Below, piece after piece: positions 45,376 through 55,053 of a stretch of 64,000 nt of DNA; the stretch's first letter is position 1; each line of letters opens with the position of its first letter. The position numbers and the translations under genes were made by a program. Below the pieces are notes generated by a model. That model did not search any database and was not told where the DNA came from. It worked only from the letters and a program-made list of their open reading frames with translations. Source of the stretch: CAZSSM01 sp964609385 (GTDB lineage: Bacteria; Planctomycetota; Planctomycetia; Isosphaerales; Isosphaeraceae); NCBI GenBank assembly GCA_964609385.1, contig CAZSSM010000004.1, forward strand, positions 79,122-143,121, written 5' to 3'.

Positions 45376-45864
45376 ATGTCCAACACAATGGAGCCTGGTC
45401 AGATTGCCGCTGTCGTCAGCCGGCTGCAAGCCCTCAACCGCGATGCGGCCGCGGGCTATGAAAAGGCTGCCCAGGACGTTCAGAACCCGACGCTCCGCGA
45501 GCTGTTCGAGGCCCATGTGCTGCGGCGCTCGAACAACGAAAGCGAACTCGGCCAAGTCGTGTCCCAACTGGGCGGCGATCAGCAGGCCGACCCGAGCCTG
45601 ACCGGCGCTGTGCACCGGGCCTGGATCGACGTCAAGTCGGCCGTGGCCGGACGTCAAGGTGATGAGATCGTTGACGAGTGTCTCCGAGGCGACAAAGCCT
45701 ATGTCGAAGAATACCAAAAGGCCTTAGAGCATCCCTTGCCGACGGCGGTCCGCAGTCTGTTGCAGGGTCACTTGAACGAGGCCAAAGAGACGATCAAGGC
45801 ACTCGAGACGATCAAGTCGCTCGAGACGTTGCGGGATCAGCATGTGGGATCCCCCAACTCTTGA
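45376..45864 (+). CDS. PA2169/DUF2383 family four-helix bundle protein
   Basis: 162 residues with a perfect AAGGAGG ribosome binding site. Ferritin-like helical bundle of the DUF2383 (PA2169) family: VVSRLQALNRDAAAGYEKAA, ELFEAHVLRRSNNESELGQV and DEIVDECLRGDKAYVEEYQK. Conserved acidic residues may bind metal, but activity is unknown. Homologues are induced by stress. The C-terminus repeats the unit ALETIKSLETL. Cytoplasmic by lack of a signal peptide. Confidence 0.82.
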   Translation: MSNTMEPGQIAAVVSRLQALNRDAAAGYEKAAQDVQNPTLRELFEAHVLRRSNNESELGQVVSQLGGDQQADPSLTGAVHRAWIDVKSAVAGRQGDEIVDECLRGDKAYVEEYQKALEHPLPTAVRSLLQGHLNEAKETIKALETIKSLETLRDQHVGSPNS

Positions 45865-45882
45865 GGAAGCGAGATCTTGACG

Positions 45883-46716
45883 ATGAGTCAAACCGTGCGC
45901 AGCGTCCATGTCGTCCGTAATCACAACGGGGGCTGGTCGGTCAAAGATGCCGGTTCATCCGAGCCACTCGCCTCGACCGCCACGCAGCGTGAAGCGATCG
46001 ATCTGGCTTGGGAGCACGCACAAGAGATCGAGGCCGACCTGGTGATCCATCGGCGCGATGGATCGTTCCGCGAAGTCAAGAGCGTCGGTGAGTCCCGGGG
46101 CAACGATCGGGCCGGAGCCGCCGGCAAGGGGAGTTCGGAGATGAGCGAACAGATCGGTGTGGAAGACGTGGTCTCGGTAGGCAGTCGGGTGAGCTGGGCC
46201 GCCCTACTAGCCGGCGCGGTGATCTCCCTGACGGTCTACGTCACCCTGGGGATCCTGGGCGTGGCCATCGGCCTTTCCGTGACGCCTTACATCGAGGGAC
46301 AAGAGTTCGCCATCGGTGCGGCGGTCTGGGCGGCGATGACGCTGATCGTCTCGCTGTTCATCGGGGGATTCGTCACGTCTCAATCGACCGTCGGTGAGAA
46401 GAAAGGCGAGGCGATGATCTACGGGACGCTGCTCTGGGGCATCCTGTTCATCGGGCTGGTCTTCCTCAACGGTGGTGGGTTGGACCTCGGCTTCGGTGGC
46501 CTGCTCAACCGGGTTCAAGCCGCTTCGATCGACAACGTGAGCGATTCGGCCTCGGCCGATCGGGTCGCGGCGGCCTGGTGGACCTTCGGCGGTCTGGTCC
46601 TCTCGCTGATCACCGCCATGCTCGGCGCCCTGGCTGGTGCTGGTCCCAACCTCGTCCTGCGACGGGTGCGTGGCACACGACGTGCCGTTGTTCGAACCGA
46701 GACTAACACCGCCTGA
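45883..46716 (+). CDS. DUF2188 domain fused to a multi-pass membrane domain
   Basis: 277 residues, starting 18 bases after the DUF2383 stop. Residues 1-75 are a DUF2188 domain (VVRNHNGGWSVKDAGSSEPL, ATQREAIDLAWEHAQEIEAD, HRRDGSFREVKSVG). A linker leads to four to five hydrophobic helices (WAALLAGAVISLTVYVTLGI, AAVWAAMTLIVSLFIGGFVT, MIYGTLLWGILFIGLVFLNG, WWTFGGLVLSLITAMLGALA). DUF2188 alone is a small stress-associated protein; the membrane part resembles YrzE-like proteins. Fusion suggests DUF2188 works at the inner membrane surface. Confidence 0.8.
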   Translation: MSQTVRSVHVVRNHNGGWSVKDAGSSEPLASTATQREAIDLAWEHAQEIEADLVIHRRDGSFREVKSVGESRGNDRAGAAGKGSSEMSEQIGVEDVVSVGSRVSWAALLAGAVISLTVYVTLGILGVAIGLSVTPYIEGQEFAIGAAVWAAMTLIVSLFIGGFVTSQSTVGEKKGEAMIYGTLLWGILFIGLVFLNGGGLDLGFGGLLNRVQAASIDNVSDSASADRVAAAWWTFGGLVLSLITAMLGALAGAGPNLVLRRVRGTRRAVVRTETNTA

Positions 46717-46817
46717 TCGCTGACGCTTACACGCCGTTTGCGCCGTCGACGATTTACTTGACGGGTGCAAGCGTTTTCTTCTAGTTTCTCTTTGCCACAA
46801 ATAGCTAAAGGAACGTC

Positions 46818-46976
46818 ATGGATTTAATCCGCCTGATCTTTTCGGTCCTGGTCCCCCCCTTGGGTGTTTTCCTCCAAGTTGGCCTGGGCGGTCAGTTCTG
46901 GCTCAATCTTCTCCTGACCCTTTTGGGCTACATTCCAGGCGTGATCCACGCGGCCTACATCATCGGCAGCGCCTGA
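46818..46976 (+). CDS. Pmp3/YqaE (UPF0057) small membrane proteolipid
   Basis: 52 residues: MDLIRLIFSVLVPPLGVFLQ then VGLGGQFWLNLLLTLLGYIP and GVIHAAYII. The P-P-L-G-V and the second-helix G-x-I-P-G-x-x-H-A pattern define the family. Yeast Pmp3 and bacterial relatives influence membrane potential and salt tolerance. AAAGGA sits upstream. A TTGACG...TAGTTT promoter-like pair lies at 46759-46787. Confidence 0.88.
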   Translation: MDLIRLIFSVLVPPLGVFLQVGLGGQFWLNLLLTLLGYIPGVIHAAYIIGSA

Positions 46977-47066
46977 TCGACGTCCCCCCAATCATCGCGC
47001 TTAAGTGCGATGTGTTCACTGTTCGTTTTCACTCAACAGAACTTCGATTTGAGAAGAGGATCTACG

Positions 47067-47327
47067 ATGCGTAAGTCTCTCTGGACCTTTCTGATGTTGC
47101 TCGGCTCGACGCTGATGTTCGCGACCCTGGGTTGCGAGGGCGGTGTTGAGGATAACCTCGAGGACGCCGGCAACTCGATTCAAGACGCGACTGAAGATGC
47201 CGGCGATGCGATCGGCGACGCGGCCGGCGATGCTCAGGACGCCGCCGGCGACGCCATGGATTCGGCCGGCGACGCCATGGATGATGCTCAGGATACCGCC
47301 GAAGATGCTGCCGACGAGGTCGGATGA
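47067..47327 (+). CDS. Small lipoprotein with acidic GDA repeats
   Basis: 86 residues. Lipoprotein signal MRKSLWTFLMLLGSTLMFAT then LGC. The mature part is almost only Asp, Ala, Gly and Glu in heptad-like repeats (DAGDAIGDAAGDAQDAAGDA then MDSAGDAMDDAQDTAED), probably an amphipathic helix or disordered acidic tether between membrane and periplasm, similar to entericidin-like and stress lipoproteins. GAGG precedes the ATG. Last gene of the stress cluster. Confidence 0.78.
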   Translation: MRKSLWTFLMLLGSTLMFATLGCEGGVEDNLEDAGNSIQDATEDAGDAIGDAAGDAQDAAGDAMDSAGDAMDDAQDTAEDAADEVG

Positions 47328-47775
47328 GGCACCGATGGCTGATCGTTCATCGATCGGGAACCAATCGAACGGGGGGTTGTACGTTCTTCACGATGGATCG
47401 TAACGTCCCCTAGCGATCTCCTCAGGGGTGAGGGACCGGCCGGGCTTCGAGCGAGTTCTGCTCCTCGGGCCCGGCCGTGTTTGTTTCATTATGTGATATT
47501 ACGATTTGAATCGGAACCTGATGGGACGCCGGTTTGGCGCGGAACGCGATTTGCAGCGATGGCTGTGCTGGTCTGTGCTTCTCGGGGGCTCTGTGATGGG
47601 GTTTTCCTTCTATTGACTTCGCGGATCATCCTGCCTATCAGTGAGTACTCGGGAAATCTTTCACCTCTCCAGCGTCGTTGCTTGGTTGGATCGCGGTTGA
47701 TGAGATCTTTATTTCCGAGCCGGTTCACCCATCCCAACGCGCCTTCTCGACGGTCCCGTCGGAGGCCCGCACCCG
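47328..47775. other. Intergenic region before the giant sensor gene
   Basis: About 450 bases with the terminator at 47438-47490 and then a less GC-rich stretch that should contain the promoter of the sensor gene. No gene supported. Confidence 0.4.
47438..47490 (+). terminator. Probable terminator after the stress cluster
   Basis: GGCCGGGC (47438-47445) pairs with GCCCGGCC (47469-47476), followed by GTGTTTGTTTCATT. Confidence 0.65.
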
Positions 47776-50700
47776 ATGACCACATCTCCGAATCCTTCGT
47801 ACCGTCCCGGTCACGACCCGACCGAATCACACGGGGAGCCATCTGAGATCTTGGGGTTCGTCGGCCTGGGTGCATCGGCCGGTGGCCTGACCGCTTTGGA
47901 GCGAGTACTCCAGGATTTCCCGGGGCAGACCGGCTTGGTCGTGCTGATCGCGCAGCATCTCTCGGCCGAGCAGCCCAGCATCCTTTCAGAGCTGCTGGGA
48001 CGACACAGCGCCATTGCGGTCGTCGAAGCGTTCGACGGAATACCGCTGCAGGCCGATCACGCTTATGCGATCCCCCCCGATGGCCTGATGTGGATCGAGG
48101 GTGGTCAAATTCGGATCGCCAAGCCACACCGAGGGCGTGACCGGCTGCGGACCATCGATCATCTGTTCCGCTCGATCGCGCGACAATCGGGCCTGATCAC
48201 CGCGGGGGTGATCCTCTCGGGCACGGGCACCGACGGCACCTCCGGCCTGTTGGCGATCCGCGCGGCCGGCGGCCTGGCGATCGTTCAGGATCCGGAGACC
48301 GCCGAGCACCGCGGGATGCCCGAGAGCGCCATCCAAGACGGGGCGGCCGATCAGGTGCTCGCACCCGAGGCGATCGGCTCGGCGCTCCGGGACTTCGCGC
48401 GGAACCCGCTGATCCGCGCCGTCGAGGACCCGTCCGTGGAGTGCCAGAACAACTCGTCGGTCGACGAGTCGGTCCTGGTCCAAATCGGTTACTTACTCCG
48501 CGAGCGCGAACGCTTCGAGATCGAGACCTACAAGCCCGAAACGCTGAGGCGACGGATCACGCGGCGCGCCGGTATGGCCGGGCTGACCGACCCGTCGAGC
48601 TACGTGGATCTGTTGCGCGAACGGTCCGAGGAGCGACGCCAACTGATCCGCGATTTCCTGATCGGCGTGACCGAGTTCTTCCGCGAGCCGGAGTCCTTCA
48701 CCGTCCTCGAGCGCGAGGCGATCGACCCGTTGTTGGAACGGACCGGAGGCGACCAAACCTTACGGATCTGGATCGCCGGCTGCTCGACCGGCGAGGAGGC
48801 CTATTCATTGACGATCCTGTTGCTGGAGGCGCGTCGGCAAGCCGGTCGGGAGTCGGACTTGGACCTTCAAATCTTCGCCACCGACATCGATCAAGAGGCA
48901 TTGCGGACCGCGCGACGCGGCATCTATGACGCCGAGTCGGTCGCGGCGATCCGTCCCGAATGGCTCCGCCGCTACTTCGACCCGATCGACGGCCAGGGTT
49001 ATCAGATCCGGCCGACGGTCCGCGACCGAATCTCCTTCGCGATCCAAGACCTCTGCAGCGACCCGCCGTTCCCCAGGACCGACCTGATCAGTTGCCGGAA
49101 TGTGTTGATATACTTCCGATCCGAGGTCCAACAACGGGTTGTCTCTGGCTTCGGCTTCGCGTTGCGGCCTGAGGGGTATCTCTGGCTGGGCAGTTCCGAG
49201 TCCCTGCCCCGCGATGAGCGGGCCTTCCAGACCCTCTCATCGAGCTGGCGACTCTACCAGAAGGTCGGCCAGTCGATGCCTCAATTGCCGCAACCGTTGC
49301 GCTTGCCCGCCGGAGGCTCGGGCCATGCCCGGTTCTCGGCCTCATCCGCCTCGCCAACGCAGTTGGCTCAGCAGATCTTGATGGAGGATTGTCTGCCGCC
49401 GTCGCTGATCGTCGACGGGCGGGATCGGGCCATCTATCTTCACGGCGATCTGGAGCCCTATCTGCGGTTGCCCGAGGGCGAGCCGAACCCGGACGGCCTG
49501 GCGATGATCCGACCGCCGTATCAGATCCGGGTTCGGTCGGCCGTTCAAGAAGCGCGTCGCGAGTCGCAGGTGGTGGCCGTCGAGGCGATCACCAACGGAT
49601 CCGGCCCGCGGACCCGGATCGTGGTCCGACCGACGCGTCGCGAGTCGCTGGGCGTCGACGCGGTCTCGATCACCTTCGAGGCATGGCCCGAGCCGTCGAT
49701 GCTCGACTCGAACCAAGGGGATCGCGATCGGGAGGACGACGGGCGATCGTCGTCGCGGATCGAGCAGCTCGAACGCGAGCTGCACGCGACGCGGATCGAC
49801 CTCCAGAACACCGTCGTTGAGCTGGAGCGTCGCAACGCCGAACTCCGCATGATCGAGCAAGAGAACATCACCCATACTGAAGAGATGCGCTCGGCCAACG
49901 AGGAATTGCAGGCCTCCTCCGAAGAACTCCGCTCGCTGAACGAAGAGTTGACGATCGTCAACGCGCAGCTCAAGGAGAAGATCACCGAGGTCCATGCCGC
50001 CCACGACGACCTAACCAACCTGTTCCACAGCACGCGTGTGGCGGCCGTCATCCTCGATCTCGACCTACGCGTCCAGCGGTATACGCCGACGGCTGCGGAC
50101 CTGCTCCATCTGGGCGAGGGGTTTATCGGCCGGCCGATCTCCGAACTCGACTCACCCCTGGTCGATGACGAACTGATCGGGCAGGCCCACGAGGTCCTGG
50201 ATGACTTCAACGTCCGCGAGCGGAGCCTGAGCACCGAATCGGGCCGTTGGTATCGCCGGCTCGTCCTGCCGTATCGGACCGTCGATCGTCGGGTCGAGGG
50301 GGCGGTGGTCACTTGGACCGACCTGACTGACTTGCACGCGGCCAACCAGCAGGTCCGGCTCCGCGTCGAGCAGCAGGCCGCCTTGGTGCGCTTGGGCCTT
50401 CAGGCCTTGGCCATCGAGGACCTCGACGACCTGCTCCGCCTGACCGTGCGCACCGTCGCTCAGGTGCTCGATGTGGAGTTCGCCAAGGTTCTCCAGTGGG
50501 ACCCGAGTCGACGCGCGTTCCTGCTCCGCGCTGCCGTCGGGTTCGCACCGAGCCTGGTCGGCACGGCCTGGATCTCCGGTGAACTCGACTCGCAGGCCGG
50601 TTACACGCTCAGCCAGGATGCTCCGGTGATCGTCGAGGATCACGCCCGCGAGCGCCGATTCAGCGGACCGCCGATGCTCCATGATCACGGGATCGTCAGC

Positions 50701-53679
50701 GGGCTGAGCTGCACCATCGGCACCTCCAGCGGTCCGCACGACCTCTCTGGCCGAATCTCGGGGAACGGCCAACCGCCGTTCGGCGTCTTGGGTGCTCATA
50801 CTTCGAGGCGTCGCCAGTTTACCGTCGAAGACGCCGACTTCCTCCAAGCGGTGGCCAACCTGATCGCCTATGCCGTGCAGCGCGAGCAGGCCCGGGACTG
50901 GCTCCGGCAGGGTGAGGCCCAGTTCCGCCGCGCCTTGGACGAGGCTCCGCTCCCGACGGTCCTGATGACGCGTGACGGCCAGATCCTGCTGGTCAACCGC
51001 GCCTGGTGTGAGATCACCGGCTACTCGCCCGAAGAATTGCCCAACATCTCGGCCTGGACCGCTCTGGCCTACGGTGAAGGATCCGGCCCGGTCCGTGAGG
51101 GGATCAACCAGTTGTTCCATCGCGAGGGTCCCATCGACGAGGGCGAGTTCCAAATCCGGACCAAGTCGGGCGACCATCGGATCTGGAACTTCCACACCAC
51201 ACCGATCGGTACGCTCCGCGATGGCCGCGAGGCATTGATCAGCATGGCCCTGGACGTGACCCAACGCAACCAGACCATGGAGACGCTAACACTGCGCGAA
51301 GAGCAGTTCCGGATGGCCACCCAGGCGGCGCGTGTCGGTATCTGGAACCACGACTATCGGGCCAACCGGTTCCAGGCCCTTGGTCAGGCCGCCGAGATCC
51401 TCGGCGCTGTCGACGGCGTGGTCACCGATGAAGCCTTTCGACGGATGGTGCCGCCTCAAGACATGAAGCTTGTCGAGGACCATGTCCAACGCGCCTGCGA
51501 TCCCCAGGGCGATGGCCGGATCGACTTCCAACATCGCGTCGTGTTCCCCGATGGGACGACGCATTGGGTCGCCGTCAGCGGTCAGGTCCAGTTCGAGTCT
51601 GACGCTCAGGGCCGACGCTCCGCCTCAACGGCCACCGGCACCCTGATCGACGTCACCGACCGAGTCCGTGCCGACCGGGCACGTCGACGGAGCGAGACAC
51701 GGCTCCGGACGTTCATCGACGCCTCACCCGACGATATCTATGCCCGCGACGATCAGGGCCGTCTGATCTTGGCCAACCGCGGTTATCTGGACGCGCTCGG
51801 CATTCGCCGCGAGGCGCTTCCGCAGATCATCGATGATCCACGATTGACTCCCGATCAACACCGTCGCGAGTACGAATTCGACGCGCTGGTCTTAAGCGAC
51901 GGCCAATCGCGCTCCTACGAGGAGTCGCGGGATCACGACGGTCGACAACACCTGGTCACCAAGTTCCCCCTCCTGGACGAGAACGAGATGGCCGTGGCCG
52001 TCTGCTCGATCGTCGCCGACATCACCCCGCAGAAGGCCATCGAAGACGACCTGATGGCGATGGACCGCCGCAAGAACGAGTTCCTGGCCATGCTCGCCCA
52101 CGAGCTACGCAACCCCCTGTCGGCCATCATCGGCGCGTTGGAGCTGATCCACGTCGAGACTGAAGACCCCGATCCCTCCGATGTCATCGACCCAGCCGAT
52201 ACAACGAGTGCATCGACCAGTCCGAAATCGATCGATCCCTGGGCCTTGACGATTCTTGATCGGCAGTCCCGACAGATGCGCCGGCTCGTCGACGACCTGA
52301 TGGATGTCTCCCGCGTCTCGCGCGGTAAGATCCAGCTCCAGACTCGGCCGCTCCGGCTCGACCAGGCCATCCGCGACGTCGCCGACGAGTTGGCCGAAGC
52401 CATCGCCGAGCGACGGCATGACCTCCGGATCGAATTGGGCTCGCGGACTGCCTGGATCCAAGGCGATCCCCATCGTGTACACCAAATATTAATCAATCTG
52501 CTCGGTAATGCGATCAAATATACAGGGCCGGGCGGTCAAATTATACTGACTCTTCAATCACTGACGAATCCGCCTGTGCATCGCCTCTCAGTACGAGACA
52601 CGGGCATCGGCATCGATCCGGAGATGCTTCCTCAGATCTTCGAGATCTTTTCCCAGGCCGATTTGCGGGACCATCGCCAAAGCGGCCTGGGGATCGGCCT
52701 GGCCCTGGTCCGGTCGCTCGTTCAGCTCCACGGCGGCCGAATCGAGGCACACAGTGATGGGCTGGGCCACGGATCCGAGTTCCGACTCGACCTGCCTTCC
52801 ATCGCGAATCCGACCGCCGACGCCCTACGCGATGCTCCTGGTCACGATGCTCGAGCGGAATCCGATCGAGTCGACGAAGGCGTCCCATCCTCATCAAAGC
52901 ACATTCTGCTTGTCGATGACAATCGGGATCTGGCATATACCTTGGCCGAACTGCTCAGGCGCCAAGGGCACCACGTCGACCTGGCCCATCTCGTTGACGA
53001 GGCGGTGACCCGTTACCAAGAGGACCGCCATGAGGTCGTGCTCCTGGACCTTGACCTGCCCGACGGCAACGGATTCGACGTTGCCAGAGAGATTCAGAGC
53101 CTTTCCGACCCCGAGGGTGATCGGCCCAAACTGATCGCGATCTCGGGTTATGGCCAAGCCCGCGACATCGCAAGGACCCGTAAGGCCGGCATCGACGAGC
53201 ACCTGGTCAAACCGGTTGACGCTGAGGAGATCCGACGGGTCCTGGCACGATCCGATCAGGGGCCGAGATCGGGCGAACCGGGCCCATCCGTCTCGATTGA
53301 TCCGCAGCATGTTCTGGTCATCGACGACCAGCTCTACTTCACCTATCTAACGCAAAAGATGCTGGACCGATACGGTTTCAACGTCGATACCGCCTCAACA
53401 GCCCGTGAGGGCATCGCCCTGGCCCAGGCGCGACGGCCCGGTGTGATCCTTTGCGACCTCGGGCTCGGACCCGAGATGGATGGCCTATCCTTGGCCCGAC
53501 AGCTCCGCCGTTTGCCCGAACTGGTTGAGACCCGGCTGATCGCCATTTCCGGTCGCGATCACGAACGGGACCATCGTGCCGCCCGCGAGGCCGGATTCGA
53601 GCGGCTCCTGGTCAAACCCGTCGACTATAAGCGGCTTGCTGAGATCCTCCGCAGCCCATCTCAGGACAATGCGCACTGA
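47776..53679 (+). CDS. CheB-CheR-PAS-GAF hybrid sensor histidine kinase with two receivers
   Basis: 1967 residues. Approximate order: CheB methylesterase 25-215 (Ser in GASAGG, His in AQHLSAEQ, Asp in GTGTDG), CheR methyltransferase 235-495 (IAGCSTGEEAYSLTILL, then CRNVLIYF), coiled coil 660-780 (NEELQASSEELRSLNEELTI), PAS 770-880, GAF 890-1060, further PAS domains to 1430, HisKA 1440-1530 (LAHELRNPLSAIIGAL), HATPase 1560-1690 (LLGNAIKYTGPGGQI, GLGIGLAL), REC 1720-1840 (LLDLDLPDGNGFDVA) and REC 1850-1965 (ILCDLGLGPEMDGLSLA). All catalytic residues look intact. No membrane segment, so a cytoplasmic integrator. No chemotaxis operon adjoins. Confidence 0.92.
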   Translation: MTTSPNPSYRPGHDPTESHGEPSEILGFVGLGASAGGLTALERVLQDFPGQTGLVVLIAQHLSAEQPSILSELLGRHSAIAVVEAFDGIPLQADHAYAIPPDGLMWIEGGQIRIAKPHRGRDRLRTIDHLFRSIARQSGLITAGVILSGTGTDGTSGLLAIRAAGGLAIVQDPETAEHRGMPESAIQDGAADQVLAPEAIGSALRDFARNPLIRAVEDPSVECQNNSSVDESVLVQIGYLLRERERFEIETYKPETLRRRITRRAGMAGLTDPSSYVDLLRERSEERRQLIRDFLIGVTEFFREPESFTVLEREAIDPLLERTGGDQTLRIWIAGCSTGEEAYSLTILLLEARRQAGRESDLDLQIFATDIDQEALRTARRGIYDAESVAAIRPEWLRRYFDPIDGQGYQIRPTVRDRISFAIQDLCSDPPFPRTDLISCRNVLIYFRSEVQQRVVSGFGFALRPEGYLWLGSSESLPRDERAFQTLSSSWRLYQKVGQSMPQLPQPLRLPAGGSGHARFSASSASPTQLAQQILMEDCLPPSLIVDGRDRAIYLHGDLEPYLRLPEGEPNPDGLAMIRPPYQIRVRSAVQEARRESQVVAVEAITNGSGPRTRIVVRPTRRESLGVDAVSITFEAWPEPSMLDSNQGDRDREDDGRSSSRIEQLERELHATRIDLQNTVVELERRNAELRMIEQENITHTEEMRSANEELQASSEELRSLNEELTIVNAQLKEKITEVHAAHDDLTNLFHSTRVAAVILDLDLRVQRYTPTAADLLHLGEGFIGRPISELDSPLVDDELIGQAHEVLDDFNVRERSLSTESGRWYRRLVLPYRTVDRRVEGAVVTWTDLTDLHAANQQVRLRVEQQAALVRLGLQALAIEDLDDLLRLTVRTVAQVLDVEFAKVLQWDPSRRAFLLRAAVGFAPSLVGTAWISGELDSQAGYTLSQDAPVIVEDHARERRFSGPPMLHDHGIVSGLSCTIGTSSGPHDLSGRISGNGQPPFGVLGAHTSRRRQFTVEDADFLQAVANLIAYAVQREQARDWLRQGEAQFRRALDEAPLPTVLMTRDGQILLVNRAWCEITGYSPEELPNISAWTALAYGEGSGPVREGINQLFHREGPIDEGEFQIRTKSGDHRIWNFHTTPIGTLRDGREALISMALDVTQRNQTMETLTLREEQFRMATQAARVGIWNHDYRANRFQALGQAAEILGAVDGVVTDEAFRRMVPPQDMKLVEDHVQRACDPQGDGRIDFQHRVVFPDGTTHWVAVSGQVQFESDAQGRRSASTATGTLIDVTDRVRADRARRRSETRLRTFIDASPDDIYARDDQGRLILANRGYLDALGIRREALPQIIDDPRLTPDQHRREYEFDALVLSDGQSRSYEESRDHDGRQHLVTKFPLLDENEMAVAVCSIVADITPQKAIEDDLMAMDRRKNEFLAMLAHELRNPLSAIIGALELIHVETEDPDPSDVIDPADTTSASTSPKSIDPWALTILDRQSRQMRRLVDDLMDVSRVSRGKIQLQTRPLRLDQAIRDVADELAEAIAERRHDLRIELGSRTAWIQGDPHRVHQILINLLGNAIKYTGPGGQIILTLQSLTNPPVHRLSVRDTGIGIDPEMLPQIFEIFSQADLRDHRQSGLGIGLALVRSLVQLHGGRIEAHSDGLGHGSEFRLDLPSIANPTADALRDAPGHDARAESDRVDEGVPSSSKHILLVDDNRDLAYTLAELLRRQGHHVDLAHLVDEAVTRYQEDRHEVVLLDLDLPDGNGFDVAREIQSLSDPEGDRPKLIAISGYGQARDIARTRKAGIDEHLVKPVDAEEIRRVLARSDQGPRSGEPGPSVSIDPQHVLVIDDQLYFTYLTQKMLDRYGFNVDTASTAREGIALAQARRPGVILCDLGLGPEMDGLSLARQLRRLPELVETRLIAISGRDHERDHRAAREAGFERLLVKPVDYKRLAEILRSPSQDNAH

Positions 53680-53716
53680 GTCATCGGTTGCTCCGAAACA
53701 TTTCGTTTGTTCATGT

Positions 53717-54492
53717 TTAAAAACCATGCACTTGACGGGACTTCGATGAGAAGACGAGCCGATCGCGACGCACCGCCTCGCGCACCATCGCCAGCTCCGA
53801 CTCTGACCAACGAATTCCCGTTGTGAAGACGTGCCACGACAACCGAACGAACGCACCGATCGCCAGACCAATCGGGTTGCCTTGGGCTCGCCAAGAACGG
53901 GACGGACAACGCTCCAGGTGGCAGCTTTGCTTCAACGCCCAAGGGTATTCCTCGATCGTCCAACCGCAATCGGCCAAACCCAAACGCGTTCGTTCGCCCA
54001 TGCCCAAATTATCGGTGGCCCAGGACTCCGCGTCTCCGTCTCGGGAGACCGGCTGGAAGACGCGAATCGGACCAAAGCCCTGAAGATGAACGACCCCACC
54101 GTCAGGCACGATCGGGATCTCTGAGATCGGTCGATCGCTCTGAGGTAGCCAATCGACCTTCCGGTTGGTTGGATTTCATCCGGGTCAGAAAGATCTCGCC
54201 GAAGCCCTGGATCCGTTGGTAGTTCTCCGTCGAGCGGTACCCGCGATCGCAGAGCACCGCTCTTGGAGCAAATCCTCGTGGGTGAGCGGTCTGAAGGATC
54301 ACCCGGCAGTAGTCGTTATTGATCCGAGCATCGTGGGGTTTGTCATCGACGCGATCGTCTCAAGGTTGGATGTGATCACCATCCGTCTCGACCAGGCTGA
54401 TGAGGTTGATCCCGGAGACGACGGCCTTGGGTTTGCCGGACCAATGGCGGCGGACCGGATCGATGGCCGTCGCGTCGGGCTTGTCGATAGTC
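53717..54492 (-). pseudogene. IS701-like transposase remnant
   Basis: Minus-strand fragments align as one DDE transposase: AIDPVRRHWSGKPKAVVSGI..., an in-frame TGA near 54382 (after HIQP, where a Cys is expected before DDRVDDKP), VILQTAHPRGFAPRAVLCDR, a frameshift near 54157 after MKSNQPE, then DWLPQSDRPISEIPIVPDGG and SWATDNLGMGERTRLGLADC ending TIEEYPWALKQSCHLERCPS. The N-terminal half is missing. The fragment directly abuts a sulfatase remnant at about 54490. Two inactivating lesions plus truncation make it a dead element. The IS701 label is by memory of this domain pattern. Confidence 0.7.
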
Positions 54493-54657
54493 GACCCGTA
54501 TGAAGAGCGCCCGGTCACAGACGATCACCCCGAGCTGGTCGCGTCGATGCGGATCCAGCTCCGCGACTGGTGGAGGCAGTGCAAGGTCGACCGCGAGTAC
54601 GATAAGGACCTGCGGTCATTTGTTGCGTTCCTGAGGCTGATTGGGTGTTGCTTTTGA
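54484..54657 (+). pseudogene. C-terminal remnant of a sulfatase
   Basis: The frame reads SIVDPYEERPVTDDHPELVA then SMRIQLRDWWRQCKVDREYD, closely matching the end of the intact sulfatase at 55054 (DDPYEQRPITDQHPEIRDAM, WWKDCKLDREYYQ). Everything upstream, including the catalytic CxPxR region, is gone and replaced by the transposase remnant. So the array once had at least six sulfatases. Confidence 0.75.
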
Positions 54658-55053
54658 CCCCAAACCCCATGGGCGCTGTGCCCGGGTGGCCAGAGCCCCC
54701 GATTTCGCCCCATGAGCCCATTCGGCCCGACATTCGTTGACCTTGGAGTCGTTGAGGACACCGAGGTCGGCTGAACCGCTCTTCGAATATCTCCCCAGCG
54801 CGGAACGATCAGGAATCGGACGGGTTGCTCGTGATCGGTTCCGACCGTAGACGGTGCGGGAATCGTCCGACTCCAACGGTTCCTCGGTGACGGTCTGACG
54901 GTCAACGCTGACACCGCGGTCGGCTCGACCATCGTCACGTTCTAGGGTTGATCCTGGCTGGGTCCAGGAGTCCTCGACGACTTCGTGGATCCGCGCTCGT
55001 GACGCCTGCCAAGCGAACGCCGACGCATTATCCAACAACCGAGCGGAGGTTTC
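54658..55053. other. Region upstream of sulfatase 1
   Basis: About 400 bases, no supported gene. It probably holds the array promoter and debris from the insertion. Confidence 0.35.
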
